The notes under the pieces: generated by a model
What the model was told of the DNA's origin: nothing
Databases searched by the model: none
Seen by the model: only the letters and a program-made list of their open reading frames with translations
Origin: Pohlia nutans
Taxonomy: Eukaryota; Streptophyta; Bryopsida; Bryales; Mniaceae
Direction: 5' to 3'
Length of the DNA stretch: 64,000 nt
Assembly (NCBI GenBank): GCA_022496805.1
Contig: CM040092.1
Span: forward strand, 21,842,113 to 21,906,112
In this document: positions 1 to 10,866 of the stretch, in pieces
Position numbering within the stretch: the first letter of the stretch is position 1
How the letters are laid out: each line of letters starts with the position of its first letter
Made by a program: the position numbers and the translations under genes

Positions 1-193
1 TAAGAATTTATATTGAATATATGACAACATCCCCGCCTGGAATTAGTGGCAATAAATTGTACAAATTTTGAATGGTTGACCTCTCCATCCATGCCATCAA
101 CGAACTATTGGGGGATCCCCCGATAAAACCGTCAAAAGCTATGTACTCGTTGTAATGACTGCCTTGAGCATCAATTCCATCTATACATACAGA

Positions 194-909
194 CTACAAG
201 TGCGGCCTAGCCTCGTGCAAGAGTCGGCGAAGGACTTTCCCATCCATCTCAGAGTTCAAGAGGAATTGACTAACACTTTCATAGGAGAAAAGAGGCATAA
301 TAAAGGGCAGCAACGCTGTAGAGATATTTGGAATGACGTTTCAAGAATTTGGAAACTCCAGCTCCCCTTTCCAGGACCTCGGAAAATAGCAGCACAAATT
401 ACCATTCGGCCTATTCCTCCATTGGTTGTCATCCACCATCAATATACGATCCGGACGACAAATTTCCCGAGTCCTGAAATCTTTTGTCAGGCGCTGAATC
501 CGCTTCTCGCAGTAAGGGTACCAGTCTGGGTTATGGCACTTATTTCGTCCATAAACAAATAATAGTTGTGAGGTAATGTCCTATGGCAGCAAAAATTGAA
601 TAACATGCCGGAGTCGTCCAACATGCATCGAAGACCAGATGCCGATATGAAAATAGTTGAGGAGGTTCCGGAAAAAACCATGCAGTCCGGGACGTCGACG
701 GATTCTCTTAGAGTCGAACACCGCAGGGTTGATGCCCTCGTAATCCTCGAAGCAAAGTACACCGTTGACAGAAAACACAATCACATTCTGCAAGAAGTCG
801 ATGCAAAGTGTCAACGTGATATCATTTCCGTAAAGAGTTACAATAGCAGAAGAATATCGGGGGATCGCCCAATCCTCTGAGACCGAGCGGTTCAATATAT
901 CCCACTGTC
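194..909 (-). pseudogene. FCP1/NIF-like HAD phosphatase relic (one exon)
   Basis: Read on the minus strand, one frame runs from a splice-acceptor-like site at 909/910 to a stop at 194-196 and resembles the FCP1/SCP (CTD small phosphatase) branch of the HAD superfamily. Motif I region reads VFSVNGVLCFED, motif II context is HIGIWSSMHVGRLRHVIQ, and the motif III/IV block is LMVDDNQWRNR followed by CCYFPRSWKGE. Two in-frame stops interrupt it: TAG at 581-583, just after the VIQFLLP segment, and TGA at 341-343. The nucleophile position of motif I, normally Asp in the family (DLNGVLC-type), is Ser here, so catalysis would be lost even without the stops. No upstream exon was identified. What is seen: the frame, stops and motifs. 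Inferred: a decayed member of a plant FCP1-like family; the function of the live parent is unknown to me. Confidence 0.72.
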
Positions 910-2667
910 CTAAACTTCAATAAGAAAAAAGCAGAAGATATCTGCTGAAAAATTGTGATAAGAAGACGTATTCAGACGCTCCGCACTATACTACTAAGTT
1001 CAAGAAAAAAACAAGTATTTGTATCATCGATACGGTGCTCAGCTTCATTCCTGTGTATAAAACTCTTAGATATTTTAAAATAATGGTGATCATGCATCTG
1101 CATGCCCAATCAGACTCCCCACAATTGGTATACGCAATTAACCTTTCAACTATAAAATTCATTCCATTAAGCATTGCACAAAAATGAAAATTAGACAACA
1201 TTATGCTACGGCGAGACACAAAACAACGTAACCAGTATATTTACTCCCTTCGTCCCAAAGTTATTGTCCAACTTATTGGCTTGGTATTTCCTTGAGCCAA
1301 TTTCATTGATCATATTCAAAGAAACATGATTAAAAAAGGTTCCAAATTATGTCACTAGAATGATTGAAGAACATTGCGTATGTACATTGCAAACTAAATA
1401 AAATTAGCCACAAGGAAGTATTTTTTTGACCTATTTATGAAAATACTTTTTCACGATAGGTACCAGTAAACTTATCGAGCAATAGCCCATGATTATGGTC
1501 AACATCGCCATTCACGTTCAGAACTCCGCCCATTTGAACAGAACTCACGCACTCATTGCCATTCACGTTCAGAACTCCGCCCATCTGCATCAAACTCCAC
1601 ACAGAATGCAGACACTCATCGAAGCCATTGCCATCGCCACAGCCACAGAGACAGAGACAGAATCGAGACAGCCACAAAGACTGAGACAGGCAGGGTCGAG
1701 ACAGGCTCGCCTCAGTCGCTTCCCCATTTCGTCATTGCCTACGTGGACCCCTTCAGTCATTTTTCCAGAAAACCCCTCTGCCTACGTGGACCCCCTCAGA
1801 TTTTTGCGTTTCCTGAAATCTAGGGCCTCGAATTTCCCAAGCCACCACCAAAAACGAATTTTGGGGTCATAGTGATAAAGAGTGAATCCATAAGAACATG
1901 CCATCTTTATGAAATAATTATTTTTATAAACTATACTTTAGATTGATAGTGTAGATCCTTGTGGGTTATAATAGGATCAATGTCGTTGTAGTGAATGGTG
2001 TCCTAAGAGATGGGATACGTGAATTCTTAAAGTGTGAGAAATACACTAAATAAATAAAGAATGCGAGATGGTGCAAGATGGAGTATATAAAGACTTAAGC
2101 GAAAGACTTATATGAGATAAGAATCTTCTTTTTTAACTTAAGCAAAATATGATATATAATAAGATAGATGTGAATTTATAAATAGACATAAGGAAAGTCA
2201 GGACTATAAAGCATGGATACTTGGAACGACACATGTCTATTTGACTCACATTGGATACTATAAAAAAGGGTGTCTCTCCTTTTTGTGACTATTTGACCTT
2301 AAGATAGGACATGACTGTTGCATATATAAGGAAAATATATGACTGGAACTAGTTATAGGCGAGAGCCCCTATCCCATTCTAACATAAAATAAGGTTTATT
2401 AACATTAGGTAATTGAGTCTAATTATCTTCACCCTTATAAGTGACTTTAACAATTTATCCTTAAACGATTCAATCTTTCTCCAGAAAAGCTCACGTGGGT
2501 TAGAATTCCTTTTTGAACTTTTCCGTACTACACCATATCATACCATTGCCCTTTAACCATTGCCGATTTTTTTGCCATGTAATTTTTTAAAAAATTGCAA
2601 GCTCTTTTTTTTTGTATTTAGAAGAAAATCAATTAATTTTTTTTATAAAACCGTGAAGGCTTGGAAC

Positions 2668-2700
<33 letters not shown>

Positions 2701-2941
2701 CCCGGCGGTCTTTGGATACTTTTAGTGATGTAAAAAAAAAATCCAAATTTTTGTTGCACTAGATCAAGCACGTTTTTTTTTTTCCATATCTAGAATTTTT
2801 TTTTTAAATTCCGATTTTTTAATTTTTTAATTTTTTTCAATTTGTAATTTATTAGTGATGTTAAAAGCATGTCTTTTCCAATGTTTTTAGTTTCAAGGTT
2901 TCTTCTCAAGGTTGGTTGGACTTTTTATTTTTTTTCACTTA
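910..2941. other. Gene-free stretch
   Basis: No supported gene. A Stowaway-like end (TACTCCCTTCGTCCCAAAG-type) lies near 1246. DNA at about 1290-1420 resembles the interior of the piggyBac-like family seen at 18966. A 27-bp motif (ATTCACGTTCAGAACTCCGC) occurs twice, near 1510 and 1561, 51 bp apart. 1630-1690 is a degenerate GAGACA/CACAG low-complexity tract, and a run of about 30 T lies at 2671-2700. Confidence 0.6.
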
Positions 2942-3114
2942 CACTACTAGCAAAGGCGTCGCTTTTCACTCAAAACAGTGTTAGAGTTCACTATACACAC
3001 TTGTCCTACGTCACGAATCGCACTCACCAAGTCTTGAGCGTCTGGACAATGAGTGCGAAGTGGCGCCATTTGACTCACCTACCAAGTGAAAAGTGACGTC
3101 TTCTCCTTGTAGTG
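2942..3114 (+). mobile_element. CACTA-type MITE (TSD TTA)
   Basis: A 173-bp element with terminal inverted repeats. It starts CACTACTAGCAAAGGCGTCG and the reverse complement of its end starts CACTACAAGGAGAAGACGTC; both continue into CTTTTCACT. The 3-bp flanks are identical (TTA at 2939-2941 and 3115-3117). CACTA termini plus a 3-bp target duplication are the hallmarks of CACTA/En-Spm class II elements. It has no coding capacity, so it is a non-autonomous derivative. Confidence 0.88.
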
Positions 3115-3289
3115 TTAGGACATGATGTTTTTATTGATATAATTCATTGGGAATTAACACTTGTAATCCATTGACCATGCACTTGAATGGGTCTTATTAT
3201 CTCACTTTATGTCAGAAGTGGGGAGAATGGCTTAGAACAACACTGAAACATTGGAATGTGGTAAAACTGTGTGGGTTGTACTGTAAACA

Positions 3290-3365
3290 CATTGTGACCA
3301 AAAACTCTCACTAACTTTGGAATGGCTCAAAATAGCAGTGAAAAGCAATCAATTTCCTTGTAGTG
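3290..3365 (-). mobile_element. Truncated CACTA MITE end
   Basis: Reverse-complemented, this stretch begins CACTACAAGGAAATTGATTG and continues CTTTTCACTGCTATTTTGAG, matching the first 75 bp of the complete element at 20582. The opposite terminus is not recognisable, so it is a solitary end. Confidence 0.65.
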
Positions 3366-3380
3366 TGTTCAATGTCAACT

Positions 3381-3549
3381 CACTACAAGGAGAAGGTGTC
3401 GTTTTTCACTCGGTAGGTGAGCTAAACGCACCACTTCGCACTCACTGTCCAGGCGCTCAAGACTTGGTGAGTGCGATTTGTCATGTAAGACAAGTGTGTA
3501 TAATGAACTCTGACTTTGTTTTCAGTGAGAAGCGACGCCTTTACTAGTG
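3381..3549 (-). mobile_element. CACTA-type MITE, inverted relative to 2942
   Basis: Same family as 2942-3114 but in reverse orientation. This copy starts CACTACAAGGAGAAGGTGTC (the right end of the other copy) and ends GCGACGCCTTTACTAGTG (the left end of the other). The interiors correspond as well (GCACTCACTGTCCAGGCG against its complement). The 3-bp flanks (ACT and GTG) do not match, so insertion was followed by change or rearrangement. Confidence 0.78.
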
Positions 3550-3724
3550 GTGACTTCATTACTCATTCCAAACAACAAGAATGAGTATGAAGACGTGGCT
3601 TTTTCACCACTCCTAAAAATAATTTCAGATATACTATAGCTAACAAGGTTTTTTTTTTTTTTTTTTTTTTCTTTGAAGGTGACAAAGTTCATAAGTAATG
3701 GTCTGAAATGAACTTAAACTACCT

Positions 3725-3950
3725 AGGTGATAGTCAAGAGGTGGGCTCCCTTTAGGAGTGCTTATTAGCACCAAAGAGGGCGGTGGTTCGATTCCTGTCG
3801 GATGCACGTCGTGAAGGCTGATACTTCCCTACTTGATAGGAACCCCGAGCATTACAAAGATTGCTCCCGAGCGTCATGTTACAGTGGAGGCATCACTCAT
3901 AGTAGGAAATGATTAGGAGCTTTGGATCTAGTCCAAATATTGTAAAAAGA
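3725..3950 (+). mobile_element. tRNA-derived SINE-like element
   Basis: TAGTCAAGAGG at 3731-3741 fits the tRNA A-box consensus TRGYNNARNNG at every fixed position, and GGTTCGATTCC at 3785-3795 is a perfect B-box. The boxes are 44 nt apart, which suits an internal RNA polymerase III promoter. The sequence does not fold as an intact tRNA and continues about 150 bp into unrelated DNA ending in an A-rich stretch (GTAAAAAGAAAAATCC). This is the layout of a SINE with a tRNA head; target duplications were not identified. Confidence 0.6.
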
Positions 3951-3959
3951 AAAATCCAA

Positions 3960-5043
3960 AAAAATCACCCGCGGGGGAGTACTGGAAACGTGCTCTCTTC
4001 TTTTATAGTGTGATGTTTGTAAATTTTTTTTTGTGCAATGGAAATAAAGCTTCCATTTGTTTCAAATAAATATAATAATAATAATAAAAAAAATAAAAAC
4101 TCATCAGTAAAAAATTAAGGAGCACAAGGCCCAGTAATAAAATAATCAGCCACAATCGAAGGGTGGCTGGAAATTAAACCCAAGGTCCTTCTATAAAAGG
4201 TGAAACCCTAACATGGCATTATTTGTTCCTCTTTGGCACAAGTTTATTGGGAGTTTTCCTCTCTGACACAAGTTTATTCGGAACTTTTCTTGTGTAGCAT
4301 CATAGTTTTTGGTTACCACAGAACCCTAGGTTTAAGAACGGAGACAACTTCCACTTTGGAGAGGCTAAGCTCTTTGAGCAGAAAATATTGTTGGAGTATC
4401 TCCACATGTATTGGAAAACTTCATCACGTCAAAACTTCATGATCGGTGGGGATAACTTGTTTAGAAGGTGGGGTCACTTGATTATCCCACATGTACAACT
4501 TGTTGTATTAACTTTCAACCAATTGCTTGTCTCTTAGTGTGCAAAAGCAAAAAGAATTTAAACCATCATTTATTATCCAACATGCAAATTGTAAAAAAAG
4601 AGTAGTATTTGAAAGAATTGTACAACTATGACAAAAATCGGCTATTTTTAAGGCAAAGAGAAACTTACTTAAATGAGTCCAAGCATTAATTGGTCACATT
4701 TCATCCAAGATTTGTCATTGTCAAGTGTTTTGCCGTGCGAGTAGCAATGCTCTTAAAGCAGCAATTAGAGCTCAATTCCTCAACAAAGCATAAAGTTCTT
4801 TAGCAGTTAGTATAGTCCACCATTTTCAACAATAGCACTGTAGAAGCTTTAACATTGAATACAATGTCTCACCACCCAATCTTTAGCTAAAAATGACGTG
4901 TACTTGCCATGATTCGGGTATCTAGTACACTTATTCGAGGACAGTGGTAAAGTGTTCCAGAGAGGGGCTAAAGAATTTTATGAAACCACTACACTTTCTA
5001 AAGCTAACGAGAACGTGATTCCTCTTAGCCACACGCACAAAGA
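3960..5043. other. Gene-free stretch
   Basis: No open frame with recognisable homology, tRNA or complete element was found. A (TAA)n-rich tract at 4070-4090 is the only simple feature. A poly-T run of about 21 sits just before the SINE at 3651-3671. Confidence 0.5.
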
Positions 5044-5428
5044 TACTTCCTCCGTCCCGTAAAAAGACCTTGTTTTCACTGAAATTCATGGAGTAAGCTT
5101 AGTCTCATGATTATCGAGGGAATATGTTGACTGTGATGCAAATCCATGGATTAAGTGAATACAAAGGAAGTATTTTGAGTGCTAGGAAGTGTATACATGA
5201 CCAAAATTCATGACAATAATCCATGATTGGCATGATCAATATCTAAGATCAATATGATGAAAATCCATAGATTAAGGTAGGGTGTCAAATTATCTACAAC
5301 GTCCTAAAGCAGTTGTCATATGTGCGCGAAGCTTAATTGCCGGCAGTGAATGAATACAATTGGAAATCATGGTTTTATTTCGGGACAATTTAAGTCCATA
5401 TCATGATCTTTTTGTGGGATGGAGGGAG
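5044..5428 (+). mobile_element. Stowaway-like MITE
   Basis: The left end reads TACTTCCTCCGTCCCGTAAA and the reverse complement of the right end reads GGCTCCCTCCATCCCACAAA. Both carry the CCCTCCGTCCC word typical of plant Tc1/mariner-derived Stowaway MITEs. The interior is AT-rich and non-coding with repeated ATCCATGGATTAAG words. The right end abuts the next element without spacer. Confidence 0.65.
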
Positions 5429-5713
5429 CCCCAACTCTAAATCCCCCCTTGATTTAATAGAAACACTATTCACCAATGAACCCCATTTTCTGAAATTTCC
5501 ATTTTGGGCATCCTAGGGTCATTTTTGGCAATTTTTTTCAAATTTGGGGCCTGCGGCTTTAAAATAGTCAAAGAGGACACCCTCGGAAATCAAAACCCTT
5601 GAAAGAGGGGGTTGTTTTTTAAGGTGGGTCCCTACATGCACAAAATAGGGGGCAGTTTTTGTGCTCTTGGATTAACGTCGAGGGGGGATTTTAGAGTTGG
5701 GGCGGAGGGAGTA
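5429..5713 (+). mobile_element. MITE with CCCCAACTCTAAATCCCCCC ends
   Basis: Left end CCCCAACTCTAAATCCCCCC; the reverse complement of the right end is TACTCCCTCCGCCCCAACTC followed by TAAAATCCCCCCTCGACG. The right end therefore has 11 outer bases that on the left are replaced by the neighbouring element at 5044-5428. A second copy lies at 22569. Non-coding. Confidence 0.7.
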
Positions 5714-7057
5714 GTATACAAGGCTTGGTGACAAATGTCAAAAATGTTGGTGGGCTCACAAGAATGAAAGCTCACAAGATTTCAATGTAAAGTGGGCCTG
5801 ATTCTCATCAGCTGTTGATCTGGATCTGACACCTGGTGCTAAGTCCAAACGAGTTGGGCACCATGCCTGATGGCCATAAATTTCAATGCAATGGATATAA
5901 ATAAGTTTATGTGGCAACACCTTTATACCACTTGACTACTGTCAACACGTTAACCCCTAAGGAAACAAGGATCGAGGGTTTTAAAATGACAAATTCAATC
6001 TTGTGGAAAATGTCTTTCACACGAACCCAAATTTTATATCACCAATTGTGTTGATAAAAATAAAATAATAAAAAATAAATAAAATAAACTCTTGGAAATA
6101 GGACCTAATCAAAAAATAATGCTGAAAAATAATAGTATAAGGCCCAATTCAAACTTCTTGATTCTTTTAGGATTAAAATAGTTTTCAATGCTCTTTGGAT
6201 TCAATAGAGTTATCTATAAAGTAAAAAGGGAGGTACCTTGTCTGCTAGCCGAAGTTTGCAGCCTTCAAATAGTATTTTTTGTACTTGACAATCACAAGCC
6301 AGCAAACACTTGCTTTGGATGAGCATCAAGGTTGGTGTGGAGGCACGGATATATTCCCTCTTGGGAACTTAAGTGCACTATAGGGGAGTTTTTTCTTGCA
6401 TTGATGAGGTGCAAGGTTCGAATCTCCCTGACAACGCAAAGCTTTGTGATTGATAAAAAGAAAGGACCAAAACTCGTTTTTGCCGCTAAAAAACTATTTT
6501 TGCCTTGTCTTTGCTTTACTTTACAAATAACTCTAATGTGTGGTTTTGGTCGATGTGATACTCTTGCAATGGAAATAAAATTTTCAATTCTATTAAAATA
6601 AAATAGTCTTCAGTGGGTTCTCCAAGCTTTGCAGTCTACCTAAAGTAAAAGCACTTAATTGTGACACTCTGTATGAATGGTCTTCGTTTTAAAATATATT
6701 TCTATATGAGTCATAGATCACAGTTTTCAAGATAAAGTATTACAATTCTAAAGGTCCCTCTTTGAACAAGAGTTCTGTAACCGTATGTGCAACAACAGAT
6801 ATCAAGTTCTCTCTTACAATTAACCCAAACTAAGTAAAGATGATTTAATTATACAATGAACTCATGACCTTTGTTATTGAAGCTTATAGTTGAAATAGCC
6901 TCAATAGATTCTTTATTCATAACAGTTTAACTTTGGGGCAACGTCCGATTGGCTCACGACAATTTTAATGGTGGAACAGTCCTCGTGTGCATGCATATAT
7001 GCACGGTGTGCATTATAAATAGACGAGGTTAGTCCGTGCCGACACCGAGCATGACCG
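5714..7057. other. Gene-free stretch
   Basis: No supported gene. At 5951 a TTAACCCCTAAGGAAACAAGG terminus begins a truncated piggyBac-like copy (interior matches 13117 and 18966) with no right end. GGTTCGAATCTCC near 6415 is a B-box-like word in GGTGCAAGGTTCGAATC context, possibly another SINE head, but I could not find an A-box at a proper distance. Confidence 0.45.
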
Positions 7058-7307
7058 TTTTGCGACAAAACCGTCGTGGGGAGCATGTGTGCGTGGAACA
7101 TTGTGCATTGTATAATACATTATTAAATTAATATTTAGATTCACTTAAATAAATTTACAAACGAACTTGGTTTTCCAATATAATCTACCCAAGAGATTTA
7201 ATCTATCCAAGGATTTTACTATAATTTTACTATACCTAGATTCCCAATGTTGAATCCATGCCTAGAAGCAAAGCATCAAATCATCAGTGTGATGGACTTC
7301 CTTTCAT
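7058..7307 (+). repeat. Direct repeat, left copy (about 250 bp)
   Basis: Begins TTTGCGACAAAACCGTCGTG and runs to GATGGACTTCCTTTCAT. It is nearly identical to 8402-8645, with scattered substitutions and one short deletion in the right copy. The copies lie 1344 bp apart in the same orientation. Neither starts TG or ends CA in the manner of an LTR, and no primer-binding site is visible next to the left copy. Confidence 0.75.
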
Positions 7308-8401
7308 GTTTATATTTATTTATTTATTTTTATATAGACTTTTAAATCAAGGTTTATACCTAGATTCCTTTTAGTTTATTGCTTCTTCGTGTTCTTGGAT
7401 GCTTGGTGTACCTGAATTATTCCAGAAGGATTAGTTTTGGTACCAAACTAGGGTAGCTAGGGTTTTCATTACCACTCCTGACAATGTAGGTTCCACATCG
7501 ACACACATTGACACTCATCGTTACACTTGTGTGTTTATGAGTTTCAATCCTCTGCGGCTCATCATCGCCTCATTACTTGTGCGTTAATGCATGGTCGGTT
7601 GACCAAGTAGTTGGCGACGAAGAGTAATGGTTCCTTTATAGAGTCTTAGAGTGGACCTTCCTTGCAATTGCTTCTCCAAGCGGTGCACTTCTAAGTGGTG
7701 TGCTTACAAATTCAGCACTTTGGCAAAACCTGAGTATGTTATGAATTGTTTGGCCAAAAGCTCTTTCTCGTTATCAGGATTTTGGGTGATCACATTGCGC
7801 CAAGATGGTTCTTGGGTCCCAGAACAACGGCCAACAGGTTCCGCACAAGTTTTGTGTCACTCCATTTGCTTGATGTCTAATTTGCTTTCCAATGTGCGTT
7901 TGCTGAAATACTTCTCTGGTGATTTTACGATAACAAGTAGTGGTACTCTGTAGACACCTTGTATACGTCTCCTAGCACACTAACGGTTTGCTGGTTGGCA
8001 TGGGTACAGGTGAGGAGTACCACCTCCCGAGGATTTCTTCACAAATCCACTTTATGCTTTTGATATCAAACGTCTGTCTTCTACGAATTCTCCTAGTTCT
8101 TGGAACTATTGTCTTTTTGTCACTCTTTGCATTAAAGTTTAAGATTTCTCATGTTGATTACCCTTCGTCTCTTTGATAAGGATTGGTAGTGTGTCTATTT
8201 TCTTTGTTGACTCTCTTGAGTTAACATGACTCTTGATACTACCATTCTGCCTTTGCACATTGTTGAGTTTTATTTCCTTGGATTTGATTCATTGCTACTG
8301 TACCTTGAACCTATAATCATTGCTACGATTGTTAGCTTTGCTTTCTATTCTGTTCTCTGAACAAGTTCTTGAAAGATAGCCTATTCTAAGTTGTTTTTCT
8401 C
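7308..8401. other. Unique DNA between the direct repeats
   Basis: No transposase, gag or pol motif was recognised. A 100-codon open frame at 7651-7953 has no recognised domain and is not supported as a gene. Confidence 0.4.
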
Positions 8402-8645
8402 TTTGCGACGAAACCGTCGTGGGGAGCATGTGTGCGTGGAACATTGTGCATTGTATAATACATCATTAAATTAATATTTAGATTCACTTAAATAAATTTA
8501 CAAACGAACTTGGTTTTTCAATATAATCTACCCAAGAGATTTAATTTATCCAAAGATTTTACTGTAATGTGACCTAGATTCCCAATGTTGAATCCATGCC
8601 TAGAAACAAAGCATCAAATCATTAGTGTGATGGACTTCCTTTCAT
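8402..8645 (+). repeat. Direct repeat, right copy
   Basis: Second copy of 7058-7307, starting TTTGCGACGAAACCGTCGTG. It is followed by a long degenerate (TTTTTA)n tract up to about 8690. From there to 9501 no gene was seen; ATATCTGAATATC words repeat at 9110-9170. Confidence 0.75.
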
Positions 8646-9501
8646 TTTTTATTTTTTATTTTTATTTTTTTATTTTTTTATTTTTTTGCATGCAATAGAA
8701 GGTGGTCCATCCAAATTTAAGCCATAGTGATTGTGCCACAAGTCCCACAACACTGCCAGTTTTTGGGTCCCTTTAGAATTATCTAAAAACATAATTGGAT
8801 TTCTAGCGCAGTTCAAGTGGAGTGCTCCTCCTATAATTATAATTTCTGACAATTATTGTTCATGAATACTTTTCATGGTCGGGGCTCTTGGCTTGGGGGA
8901 ACGTTCTCTTTTAGCTTTGGGGAAGTTATGAGTTCCACACCTCATGATGATACAGGGCCTTGCTTTAGATTATTCTCCAAACTCACCATAGACTAGTTTT
9001 GCAGTGGTTTTGAACTCAAAACGAGTCTAAGGTGAGTTTAAGGTTTCTTTCAAGTTTCTTTCCACTTTGAGACACTCTTTTTGGTTAACTCTTTTTGTTG
9101 CAATACTGCTGGATATCTGAATATCAAAATATTCAGATATCAAAATATCAAAATATCTGATATTCAGACCTGAATCTGTTAGGCTCTTGAATAGTAAGGG
9201 TTGCCAGAGTTCGTGATTTTAGTTATTTGGCGTAAAAAAAATAATGTGAGGAAGATGTGCACTTTGGTGTAGAGTCTTGAACAAACTTATCTTGGCCATA
9301 AAAAGGATTGGGTTTCTTCTTCTTGAGAGAGTTCGAGTAGCTACTAAAAAAACAAACCAAAGCCTCTCTAGCATGGGTGCTTGTATCCAAATTTTGCCCC
9401 AGCAGTTACATGAGCCCCATAACCTCGTTTGAAAATGTTAGTCCTCTCATACAGATTTCTCATCATGTTATCCAAATTATTGCCTTCATTCTGAGGCACA
9501 A

Positions 9502-9691
9502 CACTAGTAGCAAACCTGTCGTTTCATTCCTCATTTTGTGGGAACAGTGAATAGTACCGGAATATTATACTTACGTTTCTGCCTTTTTGTGATCAAAACT
9601 ACTCATCAGCACTAACACAGTCCATGTGCCTGGCGCCGTTTCATTTCTTTTCATTTATAGTAAGTGAAAAACGACACATTTCCTTCTAGTG
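9502..9691 (+). mobile_element. CACTA-type MITE (TSD CAA)
   Basis: 190 bp. The left end CACTAGTAGCAAACCTGTCG and the reverse complement of the right end CACTAGAAGGAAATGTGTCG pair, and both run into GTTTTTCA-type sequence. Flanks are CAA at 9499-9501 and CAA at 9692-9694. The interior is homologous to the element at 21006-21215. Confidence 0.88.
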
Positions 9692-9722
9692 CAAGTCTTG
9701 AACCCTAAACAATGTTGAAAAG

Positions 9723-10132
9723 CATTACAAGAAATTTGAGCCCTCTAAGAGGCCTTGAGTTTTTATTTTATTTTAACTTTTTGAATTTTTAAAAAAATAT
9801 TTAATTAATATAAAAATATTAAAAAAATGAAATCTGATGTGGCATGAGTTCGACATTTCAGATTGGATATTAAATATTAAAAGTTTTTTTTAAAATTTTT
9901 TTAAAATTTTTTTAATATATTTTTTAATATATTTTTAATATTAAAAATTGTTCAAATAATCTTTGAACATTTTTTAAACATTTTCTAAAAAATTTAAATA
10001 ATATTTTTTATTTTATTTTATTAACATTTTATTTTTAAAAGTATTTTCATTTAAAAAATAATTCCAATAAAAATTTAGATTTTGGCCCGAACATCGAAAA
10101 AGCCTCTTGGAGGGCTCATTTCTCTTCTAATG
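9723..10132 (+). mobile_element. Non-autonomous terminal-inverted-repeat element
   Basis: Left end CATTACAAGAAATTTGAGCC, continuing CTCTAAGAGGCC, pairs with the reverse complement of the right end CATTAGAAGAGAAATGAGCC, continuing CTCCAAGAGGC. The 300-bp interior is extremely AT-rich (TTTTTAAATATTA words). It is non-coding, and a target duplication is not evident. It shares terminus style with the element at 15521. Confidence 0.65.
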
Positions 10133-10604
10133 AGTGTTGAAAACATCACACTTTTTTGGTAGTGTAACTTAGACAGTCACACAAATGCCTTTGACAAATT
10201 TGTCATTGTGTCCTCTACCAATCAAACGTGGCCAATCTACAAACTTTCATTAGGACAGAAGTTTGCAGGTAATCCATATCCACAACTGCACGCACGCAAT
10301 AGAAAACAGTACCACCTCTAGAACTATCATGTCGGACTCTGATATGGAGGCAATGGCTTGATATGGGTACAGGTGTCACTTTGTGTGGCTTATATCTAAC
10401 TCATTTTATGTGTGCTAGAAATTCGGTCTTTAACACCTGTATATAGCTGTAGCTATGGTGCCCATAACACCATCTAATTTTTGTAATCTTCCAATGATTT
10501 TTTCTTACCTTAAGGATATTTCTCGAAAATCACACTATATTTGGAGGGGGTACCCATATCATGCCATCAACCATGGGTCAACCTAGTATAATATCACTAA
10601 TAGA

Positions 10605-10714
10605 AAAGGTGACATTGTCGAGAGAGTTGCCCAGGCATGTGGTGCCCAATTCCACGCATGCACAGTGATTTTGCCTAGGCATCTCCCTTGGCAGCGCCAC
10701 CTTTTCTACCAGTG
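10605..10714 (+). mobile_element. CACTA-type MITE (TSD TAT)
   Basis: 110 bp, almost entirely inverted repeat. The left end CACTAATAGAAAAGGTGACA pairs with the reverse complement of the right end CACTGGTAGAAAAGGTGGCG, continuing through GAGATGCCTAGGCA. Flanks are TAT at 10602-10604 and 10715-10717. A different family from the other CACTA copies here. Confidence 0.85.
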
Positions 10715-10799
10715 TATGCTACACTTCATTAGTTCACAAAGTGTTTTCTATGCCATGGTTTTCATGACAACAATATGTTTGGAACAACATCATAAGAAT

Positions 10800-10866
10800 A
10801 ATGTCGCATAAGACAAAGGGTTTCCTTGATTGCAGTCAATGAAAAGCGACGGGTTTGCTTGTAGTG
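10800..10866 (+). mobile_element. Truncated CACTA MITE right end
   Basis: Ends GCGACGGGTTTGCTTGTAGTG, matching the right end of the complete element at 20582-20711. No left terminus was found. Just downstream, about 10889-10980 contains a 46-bp near-perfect tandem duplication around CAACAATCAAGGC.GGAT. Confidence 0.6.

Noticed and set aside
1489..1872. 127-codon plus-strand frame with repeated HVQNSAHL
   Set aside because: The repetition comes from a duplicated DNA word and a GAGACA/CACAG low-complexity tract; no domain.
6405..6430. tRNA gene or second SINE at GGTTCGAATCTCC
   Set aside because: No A-box at an acceptable distance and no cloverleaf.
7058..8645. LTR retrotransposon
   Set aside because: No TG..CA ends, no primer-binding site or polypurine tract, and no gag or pol motif between the repeats.
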